From: CAWARU01 sp963784575
GTDB lineage: Bacteria; Pseudomonadota; Gammaproteobacteria; UBA6186; Azoamicaceae
Direction: 5' to 3'
Assembly (NCBI GenBank): GCA_963784575.1
Contig: CAWARU010000001.1
Span: 1,116,001 to 1,180,000, forward strand
DNA length: 64,000 nt
Shown here piece after piece: positions 9,872 to 19,052 of this stretch. Each line of letters begins with the position of its first letter. The stretch's first letter is position 1. Made by a program: the position numbers and the translations under genes. The notes under the pieces were generated by a model, which saw only the letters and a program-made list of their open reading frames with translations, ran no database searches and had not been told where the DNA came from.

Positions 9872-10534
9872 GTGCGCCCGTCCATCCGTAGCCAAAGGAA
9901 ATGGTCAACGGGTGCATGAGCATTGTTGGAATGTGACAAAGAATATCAGGAAGATTTTCTAAAATCACCTGCTTTCTGCCACAAGAGAGCATGAACCGAA
10001 GCGGCGGTGACTCGCTGTACACTAGCGAGGTGACGTAGCCCGTGGGAAACGGAGTTTGAAGCGAAGTAGTTAAGCTAAGATGAACTTCTAGGTTGAGTAC
10101 AGAGAGGTTGAGGAACACGGACTCATTAAATCGCATCTGTGGGTTGAAATGTCACCACTGCCTACACTACTTAATAGGCAATTTGCATATATCCTTATTT
10201 CAAATGTAGCGGAAATATGGACCAAAACATGGGGTACAAGTATGAGTCCATGTGAGGACAGGTTATGAGAGAGTGGCTAGACGACCAGATATGCAACGAC
10301 TTGCAGAATGCAAGGATAAAGACTGCGATGAGCAACCTACTCTGTACATGTTAAGTCTAACAATGCGGACCGGGGAAGGATTACACAAATGATAAGGGAG
10401 TGTGACCCCAATGATGTGTAATCTGGCGGAGTTCTCGTAGTAGTCAGAGATGGTGAAAGACCATTACAAGGCGAAGGGGAACAGTTTAAGACATTTGCTT
10501 GAAAGATTAACTAACCACAGAGAGGTGAAGACCT

Positions 10535-12067
10535 TTGATAATTAGTGAAATGCAAAGCAAATTAGCAACGTGGTCGAGTGAGGATAAGACGCGGAAATTT
10601 GATCGCCTCCTAAGACTAGTGGCAAATATGTCCTGGTTGAAGGAAGCGGCGGAAATCACACTTGCATCACCTGGTGCAAAGACAGCTGGCATCGATGGTA
10701 TTAACAAACAAGATATGATCGGGAATATTGATCAACATCTTGATATGATACGGACTGAGCTGTTGGAAGGAACATATGCTCCTCTCCCAGTGAAACGTGT
10801 CTATATACCTAAAGCCAATGGCAAACTACGACCCCTTGGTATTCCAAGTTTGCGCGATCGCATTGTACAGCGCGCAATGTTAATGGTCATGGGACCAATA
10901 TGGGAGAGTGACTTCCATACGGCATCCTATGGCTTTAGACCACAACTAAGTGTGCATCATGCGATACGAACGGTTAAACTTCAACTGCAAGATAGTGATG
11001 ACGATTGTACTAAGGGTCGTTGGGTTATTGAAGGCGACCTGGCTAGTTACTTCGACACAGTTCATCATCGATTGCTTATGAAGTGCGTACGGAAGCGTAT
11101 CTGCGATGAAAGGTTTTTAAAGTTGCTATGGAAATTTATCAAAGCAGGATGCATTGATAAAAATCTGTTTATAGCAGCGAGTGAGGGGGTTCCACAAGGA
11201 GGTGTGATTTCTCCATTATTATCAAACATCATGCTGCACGAGTTTGATCAATATTTGGATGAGAAATACCTGAACAAGAAGTCTAGAAAAGATCGCTGGG
11301 CTTGGAATTTTGGCATTCTCAAACGACGTCCAATCGTTGAGCGAGAAGGTAGACAATGGAAGCCTGCCATATCGTATTGCCGCTTTGCTGACGACTTTGT
11401 TGTCATAGTCAAAGGCAGCAAGGCTCATGCTGAAGCGATACGAGAAGAATGTCAAGAGTATTTGCAGGGTAAATTAAAGTTGACTTTAAATATGAATAAA
11501 ACTCATATTACACATGTTAACGATGGTTTTACCTTTCTTGGGCATCGAATTATTAGGAAAAAGGGCCCGACGGGTAGTATGCGTCCTGTAACAACAATTC
11601 CATACGAGAAGAGTAAAAACTTTTCTAGCAAGATTGTTACGGAACTGTCTAAAGATTACAGCGTTAACAAAATTGAAATGATTGATAGACTTAACCAAAA
11701 GATTACAGGTTGGGTGAATTTCTATCAATTTACTGATTATACTTCTACCACCTTTCAGAAGCTTGATAGAATTATCTTCTGGAAACTGGCTCATTGGCTT
11801 GCAAGGAAGCACAGGACATCAGTCAAGGAATTGATAAAAAAGTGGGTCAAGAAACCACAGGGTAAGAAAGCAAAGATATGGGTTGTTGAAGGAGCTAATC
11901 AAAAAGGAAAATTTTGTAAAAAGACCTTAAAACGTCTCGTAACAAGCAGTAAGAAGCAATTTAGATGGACTAACCCGAAAACCAATCCGTATATTAAGGG
12001 TGATGCAAAGAGAAAAGTCTTTGAATCGCATTATCATGAAGTTGCAATTGCCATGGGTAAGTCTTGA
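10535..12067 (+). CDS. ltrA: group II intron reverse transcriptase/maturase
   Basis: A 510-residue intron-encoded protein that would help splice the intron and copy it into DNA. It has the reverse-transcriptase blocks in order: the Gly-Ile-Asp-Gly region near residue 55, RPLGIPSLRDRIVQ, GFRPQLSVHHA, VPQGGVISPLLSN, and the catalytic YCRFADDFVV (the FADD form of the YADD box). Then come the primer-grip and thumb/maturase X regions (FLGHRI, GWVNFYQ). The C-terminus lacks the paired Cys motifs of an HNH endonuclease, so the protein appears endonuclease-free. The start is TTG at 10535 behind AGAGGTGAAG; ATG at 10550 is an alternative. The frame is intact. Confidence 0.93.
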   Translation: MIISEMQSKLATWSSEDKTRKFDRLLRLVANMSWLKEAAEITLASPGAKTAGIDGINKQDMIGNIDQHLDMIRTELLEGTYAPLPVKRVYIPKANGKLRPLGIPSLRDRIVQRAMLMVMGPIWESDFHTASYGFRPQLSVHHAIRTVKLQLQDSDDDCTKGRWVIEGDLASYFDTVHHRLLMKCVRKRICDERFLKLLWKFIKAGCIDKNLFIAASEGVPQGGVISPLLSNIMLHEFDQYLDEKYLNKKSRKDRWAWNFGILKRRPIVEREGRQWKPAISYCRFADDFVVIVKGSKAHAEAIREECQEYLQGKLKLTLNMNKTHITHVNDGFTFLGHRIIRKKGPTGSMRPVTTIPYEKSKNFSSKIVTELSKDYSVNKIEMIDRLNQKITGWVNFYQFTDYTSTTFQKLDRIIFWKLAHWLARKHRTSVKELIKKWVKKPQGKKAKIWVVEGANQKGKFCKKTLKRLVTSSKKQFRWTNPKTNPYIKGDAKRKVFESHYHEVAIAMGKS

Positions 12068-12072
12068 ATGGA

Positions 12073-12150
12073 GAGCTGCATGCGCTGAAAGGTGCACGTG
12101 TGGTTCGGAGAGGAGAAGTAGGAAAATAGTTCGACTACGTCCTACTTCTT
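12073..12150 (+). ncRNA. group II intron domains V and VI
   Basis: Just after the maturase stop, 12073-12106 is a 34-nt domain V: GAGCTGCATGCG, a GAAA tetraloop and GTGCACGTGTGGTTC form the expected hairpin with the CGT bulge region. Domain VI follows (about 12113-12150), a hairpin with AGAAGTAGGA pairing with TCCTACTTCT. The intron ends 7 bases later. These are the catalytic and branch-point parts of the ribozyme. Confidence 0.88.
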
Positions 12151-12157
12151 ACTCTAC

Positions 12158-12612
12158 TGCCAACAGGTGAGGGATGGTTGTATTTGGCTGTTATAATAGA
12201 CTTATTTTCGCGCAAAGTGATTGGATGGTCGATGGAAGAAAACATGAAGACGGGGTTAGTCAAATCTGCTTTGCTAATGGCACTGGATAGTCGTGGTGTA
12301 AGTGATGGATTACTGCATCATTCTGACCGAGGAGTTCAGTATGCATCCAATGAATATCAAACACTTTTAGCTAGCAGAAATATAATTTCCAGTATGAGCA
12401 GGAAGGGTAATTGCTGGGATAATAGTGTTGTTGAAAGCTTTTTTCACACTCTGAAGACAGAGCTTGTACATCATTGTAGATATAAGACCAGAGAAGAGGC
12501 TGCGCAGAGTATTTTCGAGTATATTGAGGTTTTTTATAACCGCAAGAGACGTCATTCTACATTGGGCTACCAATCGCCTGAAAAGTATGAGATGATGGCT
12601 CTTGCAGCATAG
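12158..12612 (+). pseudogene. IS3-family transposase, 3' exon side
   Basis: This is the C-terminal two-thirds of the orfB integrase core that was cut by the intron. It reads LPTGEGW, then YLAVIIDLFSRKVIGW, the second catalytic Asp in HHSDRGVQY, the catalytic Glu in NSVVESFFHTLKTE, and ends with FYNRKRRHSTLGYQ. It is in one open frame to the stop at 12612. Together with 9377-9871 it forms one dead IS3-family element. I could not identify the right terminal inverted repeat with confidence. Confidence 0.88.
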
Positions 12613-13083
12613 AGAAGGAAGTCTGGAAAATCGGATACAGATCATATGATAAATATTTCCTTTATCAATTTACTTGTAAAATTCATTTCCGACCTTTTTC
12701 TTGCTCAAAGAAGAAGAAAAATTCTATGTGAAAAACTTCATAATAATTTTTTAGAATTAAAGGAAAAAGCTGAAACAATTGCGAGAAATGAACTAAATCC
12801 TGCTTTTTTATTTGAAAAAACATTCCTAAGTAAATCAGATTTTTTATTTCCCAGTAATCTTCCAACTTTTGAGCTGGAATTGTTAGATTCTCAATTGAGA
12901 AAAACATTAATTTCACAAGAAAAATCAATTAATAGTTTTTTAGAAAATTGCCAAATGCATGATAACAATTGGGATAGATTAAAAGCAATTAGTGAGTCTC
13001 CCCGCTACAAATTTTCAATATATAAAATTATTGAAGAATCAGAAAAATTTCTTGCGGGAGGATCTGGTATGGCAGCATACAGG

Positions 13084-14293
13084 TGTAAAAATCAGCATTT
13101 GATCTGACACTCGTTACTTTATCAGGCAGCTTTGTCCAAATAGGTCGAACTGTCTGATATCTCTTCTATGCTACCATAATTTTTTTCCTGCGCAATACTC
13201 TTTGTCTCCAAAAATGTTTGCATAGGGGTATTACCATAGCAATATTTTCCAGAGTGAGGACGCAAGTTATTATAATCATGGAGCCACTTATCAAGATCTT
13301 CTTGAATTGCTTCAATAGACTGATAAATTCGTTTCCTAAAGCTCACGTTATAGAATTCCTCTTTAATAGTTCTATTTAGCCGTTCGCAAATCCCATTCGT
13401 TTGAGGATGTCGTGCTCTCGTTTTAGAATGATCAATGTTTTCTACAGCCAAATATAATTGATAGGCGTGATGTTCAACCTTGCCGCAATATTCAGTCCCT
13501 CTGTCCGTCAAAACCCTTAACAGTGGAATTTCTTGCTGCTCAAACCAGGGAATAACTTTATCATTCAGCATATCTGCTGCTGTGATTGCAGTTTTCTCAG
13601 TATATACTTTAGCAAAGGCTACTCTCGAGTAGGTATCAATAAAGGTCTGTTGATAAATCCTACCAATTCCTTTTATTGTGCCTACATAATAAGTGTCTTG
13701 AGCTCCTAAGTAACCAGGATGTTCACTTTCGATTTCACCATGGGCTTCTTTCTCAGCTTTAGCTTTTTCTAAGGCTAGCAGTTGAGATTCTGTTAGAATG
13801 ATCCCTTCATTAGCTACTTTAGATTCCAGAGCTTTTAGACGCTTCTTTAGAGTTTCAAGATTGTTTCTTACCCAAATTAGCCTTATTCCACTTGCTGAAA
13901 TGTTTATGCCTTTTTTGGTCGACTCATTGGCTGCCCTTACTTGGCCATAAGCAGGGAATTCTATAGCAACTTCATTGACTGCTTCTTCAACATACTGAGG
14001 AACTCGATTCTTCAGGTTTGGCTTTCTACGACTTAAGTCCTGCAGCGCTTCTTCACCACCAGTTTCATAAAGCTGCTTGAAGCGATAGAAGCTATCTCGG
14101 CTGTATCCCATAACTTTGCATGCTTGAGATACGCTTCCAAGCTGTTTTGCTAATTCTAAAAGACCAAGCTTGGGTTTGATGACTTTTTGTGTTACATTCA
14201 TGATGACACTCCTTGTGTTTGATTGACCAATATCACTCGTAATGGAATGATATGATTTTACAGGGAGTGTCAGATCTTGTCTAAACTTTTACA
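13084..14293 (-). mobile_element. IS481-like insertion sequence, copy 2
   Basis: 1210 bp, nearly identical to the element at 1155-2365, with the same terminal repeats. It is flanked by its own 7-bp duplication ATACAGG (13077-13083 and 14294-14300), so it inserted independently and the two copies did not move together as a composite transposon. Both targets share the pattern N-TA-N-AGG. Confidence 0.92.
13122..14201 (-). CDS. IS481-like transposase, second copy
   Basis: 359 residues, intact, matching the transposase at 1193-2272 except for a Leu-to-Ser change in the linker before the integrase core. The same HTH plus rve layout and the same candidate DDE residues are present. The near-identity of the two copies implies recent transposition, so the element is probably still active in this genome. 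Confidence 0.87.
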   Translation of the reverse strand: MNVTQKVIKPKLGLLELAKQLGSVSQACKVMGYSRDSFYRFKQLYETGGEEALQDLSRRKPNLKNRVPQYVEEAVNEVAIEFPAYGQVRAANESTKKGINISASGIRLIWVRNNLETLKKRLKALESKVANEGIILTESQLLALEKAKAEKEAHGEIESEHPGYLGAQDTYYVGTIKGIGRIYQQTFIDTYSRVAFAKVYTEKTAITAADMLNDKVIPWFEQQEIPLLRVLTDRGTEYCGKVEHHAYQLYLAVENIDHSKTRARHPQTNGICERLNRTIKEEFYNVSFRKRIYQSIEAIQEDLDKWLHDYNNLRPHSGKYCYGNTPMQTFLETKSIAQEKNYGSIEEISDSSTYLDKAA

Positions 14294-14530
14294 ATACAGG
14301 GAATTAATGGTTCCCATTCAGTCATTAAAGGAATCTTCAAATCTTATTTTCAATAATCTGGAAGCAATATTAAAAATAATATACGCTATCTCAGCTAAAT
14401 TAAAAGAAAATTTTTGATATTTTTAATGATTCCTCCACTATTTCAGATACCTTTTAATAGGGCTCTCTGTGTGCTGGATAATCTGTAATTGCATTATTAA
14501 TTCCCGAAAAAATGAAGAGTTTAAATAAAA

Positions 14531-14727
14531 TTATACATTTTTTAGTGGGTGTAAATGCAAAAATGTTTGAACAACAACAGAAAAATGCTCGGGCTGATCA
14601 TATGGAATAGCGTGACCTGTCTCCGCGATCTGTAAGATATTCAAGTGTTGGTTGAGCTAAACAAGTTCTGCTCCGGCCTAAGGAGAAACTACTCCACCAA
14701 TATCACCGATGACAAGTAGGCTTGTAC
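14531..14727 (-). pseudogene. alpha/beta hydrolase C-terminal remnant
   Basis: On the minus strand, pieces of this stretch read LLVIGDIGG and then, after two stops, a clear alpha/beta-hydrolase ending with the catalytic His context ETGHAIPYDQPEHF followed by SVVVQTFL. The nucleophile part is missing and the frame has internal stops, so it is a dead fragment. Its 5' side runs into the palindromic repeat at 14726-14794. The remainder of the gap 14418-14530 shows nothing. Confidence 0.6.
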
Positions 14728-14794
14728 GAACGGGGTCAAGTCGCAACAAATGACTTTATTTTATTGTCATTTGTTGCGACTTGACCCTATTCGT
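14726..14794. repeat. long near-perfect palindrome
   Basis: Arms 14726-14754 and 14766-14794 are complementary over 29 bases with one mismatch (GGGGTCAAGTCGCAACAAAT and its complement), around an 11-base AT loop. It lies just downstream of the gene at 14834-16846, so it could act as a transcription terminator hairpin. The arm length is more like a mobile palindrome that truncated the hydrolase remnant beside it. Confidence 0.7.
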
Positions 14795-14833
14795 GCTTAA
14801 AGCTCAGTTGCTCACGGGCTCCAGCTTACAACT

Positions 14834-16846
14834 CTACAACCGGTGATCAGCTCTTGGTGATAGCTCTCTAGGTAATTGTTGTCCGATATATTCCAAATTT
14901 TGGATCATCAAATTCTTTTGTTGTTCAACACGTTCTATTAATTTTTGTCTCCTGCCTGCATCTTTATCATCCGGGTAAAGCGCGTGAACTTTTTCCATAA
15001 ATTGCTTATATACTTTCTCAATTACAGATCTTGCATCCGTTCTTTGAGTAGGTAACTGGGTTAAAAGATAGCCTGTTTCAGAAGGTAGGCGCACTTTTGG
15101 GGTAGTTAATTCCTTTGCAGCCTCTAAAATATCTTCAGGATGATCTTTTAGTCTCTCATATAACATTTTAAAGATCGGCATAACGCCTTCTTCTGACATC
15201 ATTGCGCTTTCTAATTGTTTGAGAACATCATCATTCGTGATATCATGTGGACGAAACTGATAATCAACAATGCCAAACTTTTGATATTGACCGCCTGATT
15301 TTTCTGTTTCAATAATTCCTATATTACCCCCGTGCTCAAAAAGATCTGAATGGCCAAATGCAAGACCCGATAGTAATAGTTTTGCATAAGAAACCCTCGA
15401 TTTAGGAGAACTCATCACATGATCTAAAAACTCCTTCACAACCTTTTCTTCTCCTGCCCTAGGACGTTCTATTGGACCATCATAACTTCGATGACCAAAA
15501 CCAAATGCAACTATGGGCGCTTTCTTCAACAGATCCGAAATAGGCCGAAATGATTTTTTCTTCTGAGCACCACCTTTGGTATACTCTCTACTCGCATCCA
15601 AAGTTAAAAATAATGGCTTCCCTAATGCATCCACAACAATCTCTGATTCTGGCATTTTGATGCCAAGTTCATTCATCACCATGGCACAAAAGTATTCAGA
15701 AAACACATTGCCTGTATATTTTCCATAGAGTTTTTTCTTACCATCTGGAGAAACCAATATAAAGCCTGGATCTTTACCACCCATTTTTTTACGAATAGTA
15801 AATCCACGAAGATTCGGATTTCTCTCCACAGTCATTTTTGCGAATAATTGTGCTGCAATATAGCTTGCGCCACCCTCTCTACCAGGAACTAGTGCATCGG
15901 GGTTACTTTGAAATTCTAATTGCATTATTTTCTTAAAAATAGGATGTGGTAAAATATCGTCAATTGTGGACCCACCATAGAAACACATTGTATCATCCCC
16001 ACCTAAAGGATAATAACATACACTGTCAATTAGGCGTAAATGTCTAAGATCAAACGTATTATATAAATCGTGCAATTCTTGTAAACTTCTAGCACGTCGT
16101 CTTTTATAATAAGCTTCAATGTATTCATGAAGTTCTTTTTCTTTATCAAAGGTGGGGTGTTGTTGTAATATTTGAGTCGCCATTTCTCTAAATGGGAAAT
16201 CTGATGGTGCTTTAAATCCCCCTTCAGGCCTAGCAAATGGATGATTGTCACCAGTCCATACTGCTAAAAGTCTTGTTTCATCCTCTGTAAAGGGAACGCC
16301 GTGCATGAATCTTTCATGTTGACTTTCCGCATCCTGATTTGCTCTGGTTATTTCTTCTGAAATCATTGCGGATACTTGATGTAATATGGGATAAACTTTA
16401 TCCAATCTTTCTTTAGTAGCCCATAATAGTTCGGTCTCTTTATTCATCCATTTTTCTGATGTATCTGAAAAGTCATCAGGAAATGATGTCAAATAATCAT
16501 CAATGAATAGGTTATATAATTTTGTTAATTTATTATAATAAATGTTCCCTTTTCCTGGAACATCTGGAGCGTTAATGGCTTCCCTCATCAGCTTTCGCAA
16601 TAATGCTAAATTAGTCTCAGATTCTAATAAAGGAGTTTGAACCATTCCTGATTTGGCTCCAGTTTTGGCATCTCTTTTTCTAGCCTGCTGTTCCCTCCAA
16701 GTTGCGGCAGCTCTATCATAAACCCGTGCCGGATCAGGAAACATTCCTTTTCCTAATTCGGCCCGAGTTTTGACATCTCTTGCTAGTGTTTCTTTTAATT
16801 GTTTCAGGAGTGTTTCATAGGCTATTTCATCATCTTCGGTCCACAT
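14834..16846 (-). CDS. large protein with possible kinase-like fold
   Basis: An intact 670-codon gene with a good ribosome site (GGAG, 8 bases before the ATG). Residues about 355-560 carry an order of motifs that resembles atypical kinases of the HipA/PI3K-like group. A Lys occurs in a strand (KLYGKYTG), a Glu in the following helix (FSEYFCAMVMNELGI), a hydrophobic hinge-like strand (PLFLTLD), a loop with Asp and Asn (GHSDLFEHGGNIGI) and a downstream Asp (GIVDYQF) in the place of DFG. The flanking N- and C-terminal regions are helical and charged. No signal or membrane segment. The kinase reading is inference from motif order; no family name is recognised, and it could be a host-directed effector. 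Confidence 0.5.
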   Translation of the reverse strand: MWTEDDEIAYETLLKQLKETLARDVKTRAELGKGMFPDPARVYDRAAATWREQQARKRDAKTGAKSGMVQTPLLESETNLALLRKLMREAINAPDVPGKGNIYYNKLTKLYNLFIDDYLTSFPDDFSDTSEKWMNKETELLWATKERLDKVYPILHQVSAMISEEITRANQDAESQHERFMHGVPFTEDETRLLAVWTGDNHPFARPEGGFKAPSDFPFREMATQILQQHPTFDKEKELHEYIEAYYKRRRARSLQELHDLYNTFDLRHLRLIDSVCYYPLGGDDTMCFYGGSTIDDILPHPIFKKIMQLEFQSNPDALVPGREGGASYIAAQLFAKMTVERNPNLRGFTIRKKMGGKDPGFILVSPDGKKKLYGKYTGNVFSEYFCAMVMNELGIKMPESEIVVDALGKPLFLTLDASREYTKGGAQKKKSFRPISDLLKKAPIVAFGFGHRSYDGPIERPRAGEEKVVKEFLDHVMSSPKSRVSYAKLLLSGLAFGHSDLFEHGGNIGIIETEKSGGQYQKFGIVDYQFRPHDITNDDVLKQLESAMMSEEGVMPIFKMLYERLKDHPEDILEAAKELTTPKVRLPSETGYLLTQLPTQRTDARSVIEKVYKQFMEKVHALYPDDKDAGRRQKLIERVEQQKNLMIQNLEYIGQQLPRELSPRADHRL

Positions 16847-17276
16847 AAAATTTCTCCAGCAGTTGCATATACACTTTTTTTATAAATTATTTCTTGTTTT
16901 ATAAGTATAATATGATCTGTAAATCGTTTTTAAAATCCGCCTAAATATAGTTGTATTCTAAAAATTCGTTCCATTCTATCAGTCCTAACTCTTCAAATAA
17001 TTACTGTGCATATAAACCTAAGCGTGGTTGGGTGAATGATGAGAATTTTGTATGTATCAAGTAAAAAAAGAAAAGCGTGACCAGGTCTCTGCAGGGATCA
17101 CATTCCAAACTACGCCTTGAAAAGCCGTACATTCTTGGATTAGTGACTTATAAATCATCAGATAGTTGAACTAGAAATCTACTCACCCAATCCCTTTTGT
17201 AAACTGAATCTTAATAATATCCTTGCCTCCAATAACATTTGATTAATTCAATATTAACCTCTAACCTCAAATTTCA
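16847..17276. other. intergenic stretch with a truncated palindromic repeat
   Basis: No gene is visible in these 430 bases. At about 17081-17094 there is a short piece (CCAGGTCTCTGCA) of the arm of the palindromic repeat found complete at 3940-4024 and 26939-27024. The last 37 bases (17240-17276) are the abiEii downstream flank that is also found at 5213-5250. Confidence 0.5.
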
Positions 17277-18176
17277 TTATGCATCCCAGGCACTAGGAGC
17301 ATTCCAATTTGATGATAAATTTTGGTTTGCGTTTATTGATTCTATGATGGGTGTAAGGAATAAATTGTTGTGATCAATAACTTCAATAAAGTGAGTTGGA
17401 ATAAAATCTTGTTTAAGTTTATTTTTAAATGCTAGCCATTGGGTTTGTTTTCCATTTGCGAATTCAGTAGAAAAAAAAGATAGGTCCTTAGGCATTTTCG
17501 TGTTTCGTTGACTAAACGTTAAACGAAGTGCTTGGACTAAATTATTACCTGAAAAATTAAATTGGCGTGATATCAGCCAAATATCGTAAAAATCTTTCAT
17601 TCTACTGTTAATCTCCCCCAGTTTAATCATAGCTTCACATTTTTCTGCAATAACACTTTCTCGGCTATAACATAATATTTCCGGGGAAGGAAGTGTTAAA
17701 ATGGTGGGTACGAACGATTTGCTCGGCTGTGGGTAAATAATATCTCCAAACCCAATGTCTATTTGCATATGAATTTTTGCATTTTCTAGTTTTCCTTCAA
17801 ATCTTATTCTTACCCCTTCATAATCTGCATCTTCAGTAATTTTTTCAGATTTTATTGTGCTTGAATCAAAAATGAGTCCGTCGGGTTCAACCTCGGTTTC
17901 AATGATTTCCTTCATCTGCGTCACAATAGATTCAGGTTGATTGCTAGTTTTTCCTAGCATATCAATATCCATCGTAGGGCGGTGATGAGAAGATTCCCAA
18001 ACTCTTAACATAAGGGCACCTTTTAGAATAAATTTTCCCACATGCTTTGACTTAGAGAGGCGATATAAGAAACGCTCCATGGTAAAATATTGCAGAACCT
18101 CATTAAATGGGCGGTTATCTTGTTTCGATTTATTTAACAGTTTTTGTCTGATAGAAGCTGCAATATCTTTAGGCAT
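17277..18176 (-). CDS. abiEii: AbiEii-type nucleotidyltransferase toxin
   Basis: A 299-residue toxin of a type IV toxin-antitoxin pair. This family is a DNA polymerase beta-like nucleotidyltransferase whose activity stops growth and blocks phage. The family features are present near residues 50-80: KGALMLRVW followed by TMDIDMLG, the metal-binding Asp pair. YEGVRIRFEG and CEAMIKLGE, typical of the family, follow, and the length is normal. It starts 9 bases after the upstream antitoxin gene, behind AAGGAAAG, so both are made from one transcript. Nothing suggests loss of function. A 3' remnant of a second copy lies at 5213-5280. Confidence 0.88.
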   Translation of the reverse strand: MPKDIAASIRQKLLNKSKQDNRPFNEVLQYFTMERFLYRLSKSKHVGKFILKGALMLRVWESSHHRPTMDIDMLGKTSNQPESIVTQMKEIIETEVEPDGLIFDSSTIKSEKITEDADYEGVRIRFEGKLENAKIHMQIDIGFGDIIYPQPSKSFVPTILTLPSPEILCYSRESVIAEKCEAMIKLGEINSRMKDFYDIWLISRQFNFSGNNLVQALRLTFSQRNTKMPKDLSFFSTEFANGKQTQWLAFKNKLKQDFIPTHFIEVIDHNNLFLTPIIESINANQNLSSNWNAPSAWDA

Positions 18177-18185
18177 GGTCTTTCC

Positions 18186-18785
18186 TTATAGGATAGATTT
18201 AAGGTGCGGAATCATAATATTGTAGACACGACAAATTTTAGCATATTTGATTATATCCTGAATCAGGAGTTTTTTTCTTGCTTTATACAGTTTGAGTGCT
18301 TCAATGCAAATATCTAAACCAATCTTATTACGATACTTAAAACAATCTGCTAGCGTTTTTTCAGCACTATAAATTTTGATTGCTACACTATCAATAGTGT
18401 ACTCTTCTATACCTTCGGTGAAAGCTTTTCCAGAAAATTTATGAACGGATAATGGCGGACTCTTAATCTTGGGAGGCGTGGTATCTTTGGGAAGCGCAAT
18501 ATAAACAGCATGCGGTACTTGGGTAGTAATATTGTGAAATGAAAGTGCTGAGATAAGACAAATTACGGCTTGTGGAACCCTAGCCCCAATCGTTATTAAA
18601 TCAGGATTGGAAACCGGTTTATCCGCGAGTTGATATACGCCGCGCGTCAATTGTATAAGCAATCCATGATTATACAATCCATATAACGTTCTCTGATGAA
18701 TACCCAGTTTTAGAGCCTCTCCAGTACGAACTAAGCCGCCTTTTCCTTTAATTATTGAAATGGCTTTCTTTTCTGAATGTGTCAT
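18186..18785 (-). CDS. abiEi: AbiEi-type antitoxin
   Basis: A 199-residue partner of the AbiEii toxin. The N-terminal 60 residues form the AbiEi winged-helix domain (GGLVRTGEALKLGIHQRTL), which in characterised members binds the promoter and represses the operon. The C-terminal domain (EEYTIDSVAIKIYSAEKTLADCF) is the AbiEi C-terminal antitoxin domain. It is first in the operon, the usual order. An inverted repeat just upstream (18797-18822) is a plausible binding site for its own product. Confidence 0.87.
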   Translation of the reverse strand: MTHSEKKAISIIKGKGGLVRTGEALKLGIHQRTLYGLYNHGLLIQLTRGVYQLADKPVSNPDLITIGARVPQAVICLISALSFHNITTQVPHAVYIALPKDTTPPKIKSPPLSVHKFSGKAFTEGIEEYTIDSVAIKIYSAEKTLADCFKYRNKIGLDICIEALKLYKARKKLLIQDIIKYAKICRVYNIMIPHLKSIL

Positions 18786-18796
18786 TGGATAAGATA

Positions 18797-18822
18797 TACC
18801 CTAGATATTTACATATAGGGTA
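18797..18822. promoter_or_regulatory. candidate AbiEi operator
   Basis: A 7-bp inverted repeat, TACCCTA (18797-18803) and TAGGGTA (18816-18822), lies 12 bases before the antitoxin ATG (complement at 18785). AbiEi antitoxins are known to bind inverted repeats in their own promoter. The position fits; binding is inferred. Confidence 0.45.
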
Positions 18823-19003
18823 ATTATTGTCCATTTATGTATGCTTGTCAATTATTAATTAATAATCATTTTTGGGTATCAAACTTGTCGCAAAATGCCG
18901 GTTTTATATTTAAAGTTATTTAGCCTAATGGCCACAAAATTTACACAACAAATTTAAGTTGGTAAAATAGAATTCTGTAACTTATTGATTTTATTAAAGT
19001 TTT

Positions 19004-19052
19004 TGGCTGGGGGACTAGGATTCGAACCTAGGTTAACGGAGTCAGAGTCCGC
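19004..19052 (-). repeat. attachment-site copy 1 (3' part of tRNA-Gln), left end of island array
   Basis: These 49 bases are identical to the 3' 49 bases of the tRNA-Gln gene at 47678-47751, including CCA, the T arm and the anticodon arm, but the 5' part of the tRNA is missing. The following bases, 19053 to about 19166, match 30160-30273 with about five differences. This is the layout of an attL: chromosome on the left, island on the right. From about 19167 to 19434 no gene is visible. Confidence 0.85.

Larger units (their letters stand above)
9872..12157 (+). mobile_element. group II intron inserted in an IS3-family transposase gene
   Basis: The 2286-bp intron starts GTGCG (9872-9876), the group II 5' consensus, and ends in AC. 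Removing it joins TAC-T to TG-CCA and restores the conserved IS3 reading ADITY-LPTGEGWLYLAVIIDLF across the junction, which fixes both boundaries. The first 660 bases before the reverse transcriptase gene are the structured domain I-IV region, and domains V and VI follow the gene. A complete intron with an intact protein gene suggests recent arrival relative to the decayed host IS. Confidence 0.92.
12646..14417 (+). pseudogene. hypothetical gene split by IS481-like copy 2
   Basis: The gene reads from ATG 12646 to 13083, where the second IS481-like element is inserted. If the IS and one copy of its 7-bp duplication are removed, the frame continues without a break from 14301 (Glu-Leu-Met-Val-Pro-Ile) to a TGA at 14415-14417. 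This gives a protein of about 184 residues. The N-terminus is hydrophobic (about residues 4-20) followed by a basic stretch, so it may be a membrane-anchored or exported protein. The rest is helical and Lys/Glu-rich. No family recognised. The insertion removes the last 40 or so residues. Confidence 0.8.

Noticed and set aside
9377..10136. Minus-strand open frames over the IS3 and intron start
   Set aside because: They lie opposite recognised transposase and intron RNA sequence and have no family features.
1155..14293. A composite transposon bounded by the two IS481-like copies
   Set aside because: Each copy has its own perfect 7-bp duplication, so they inserted separately.
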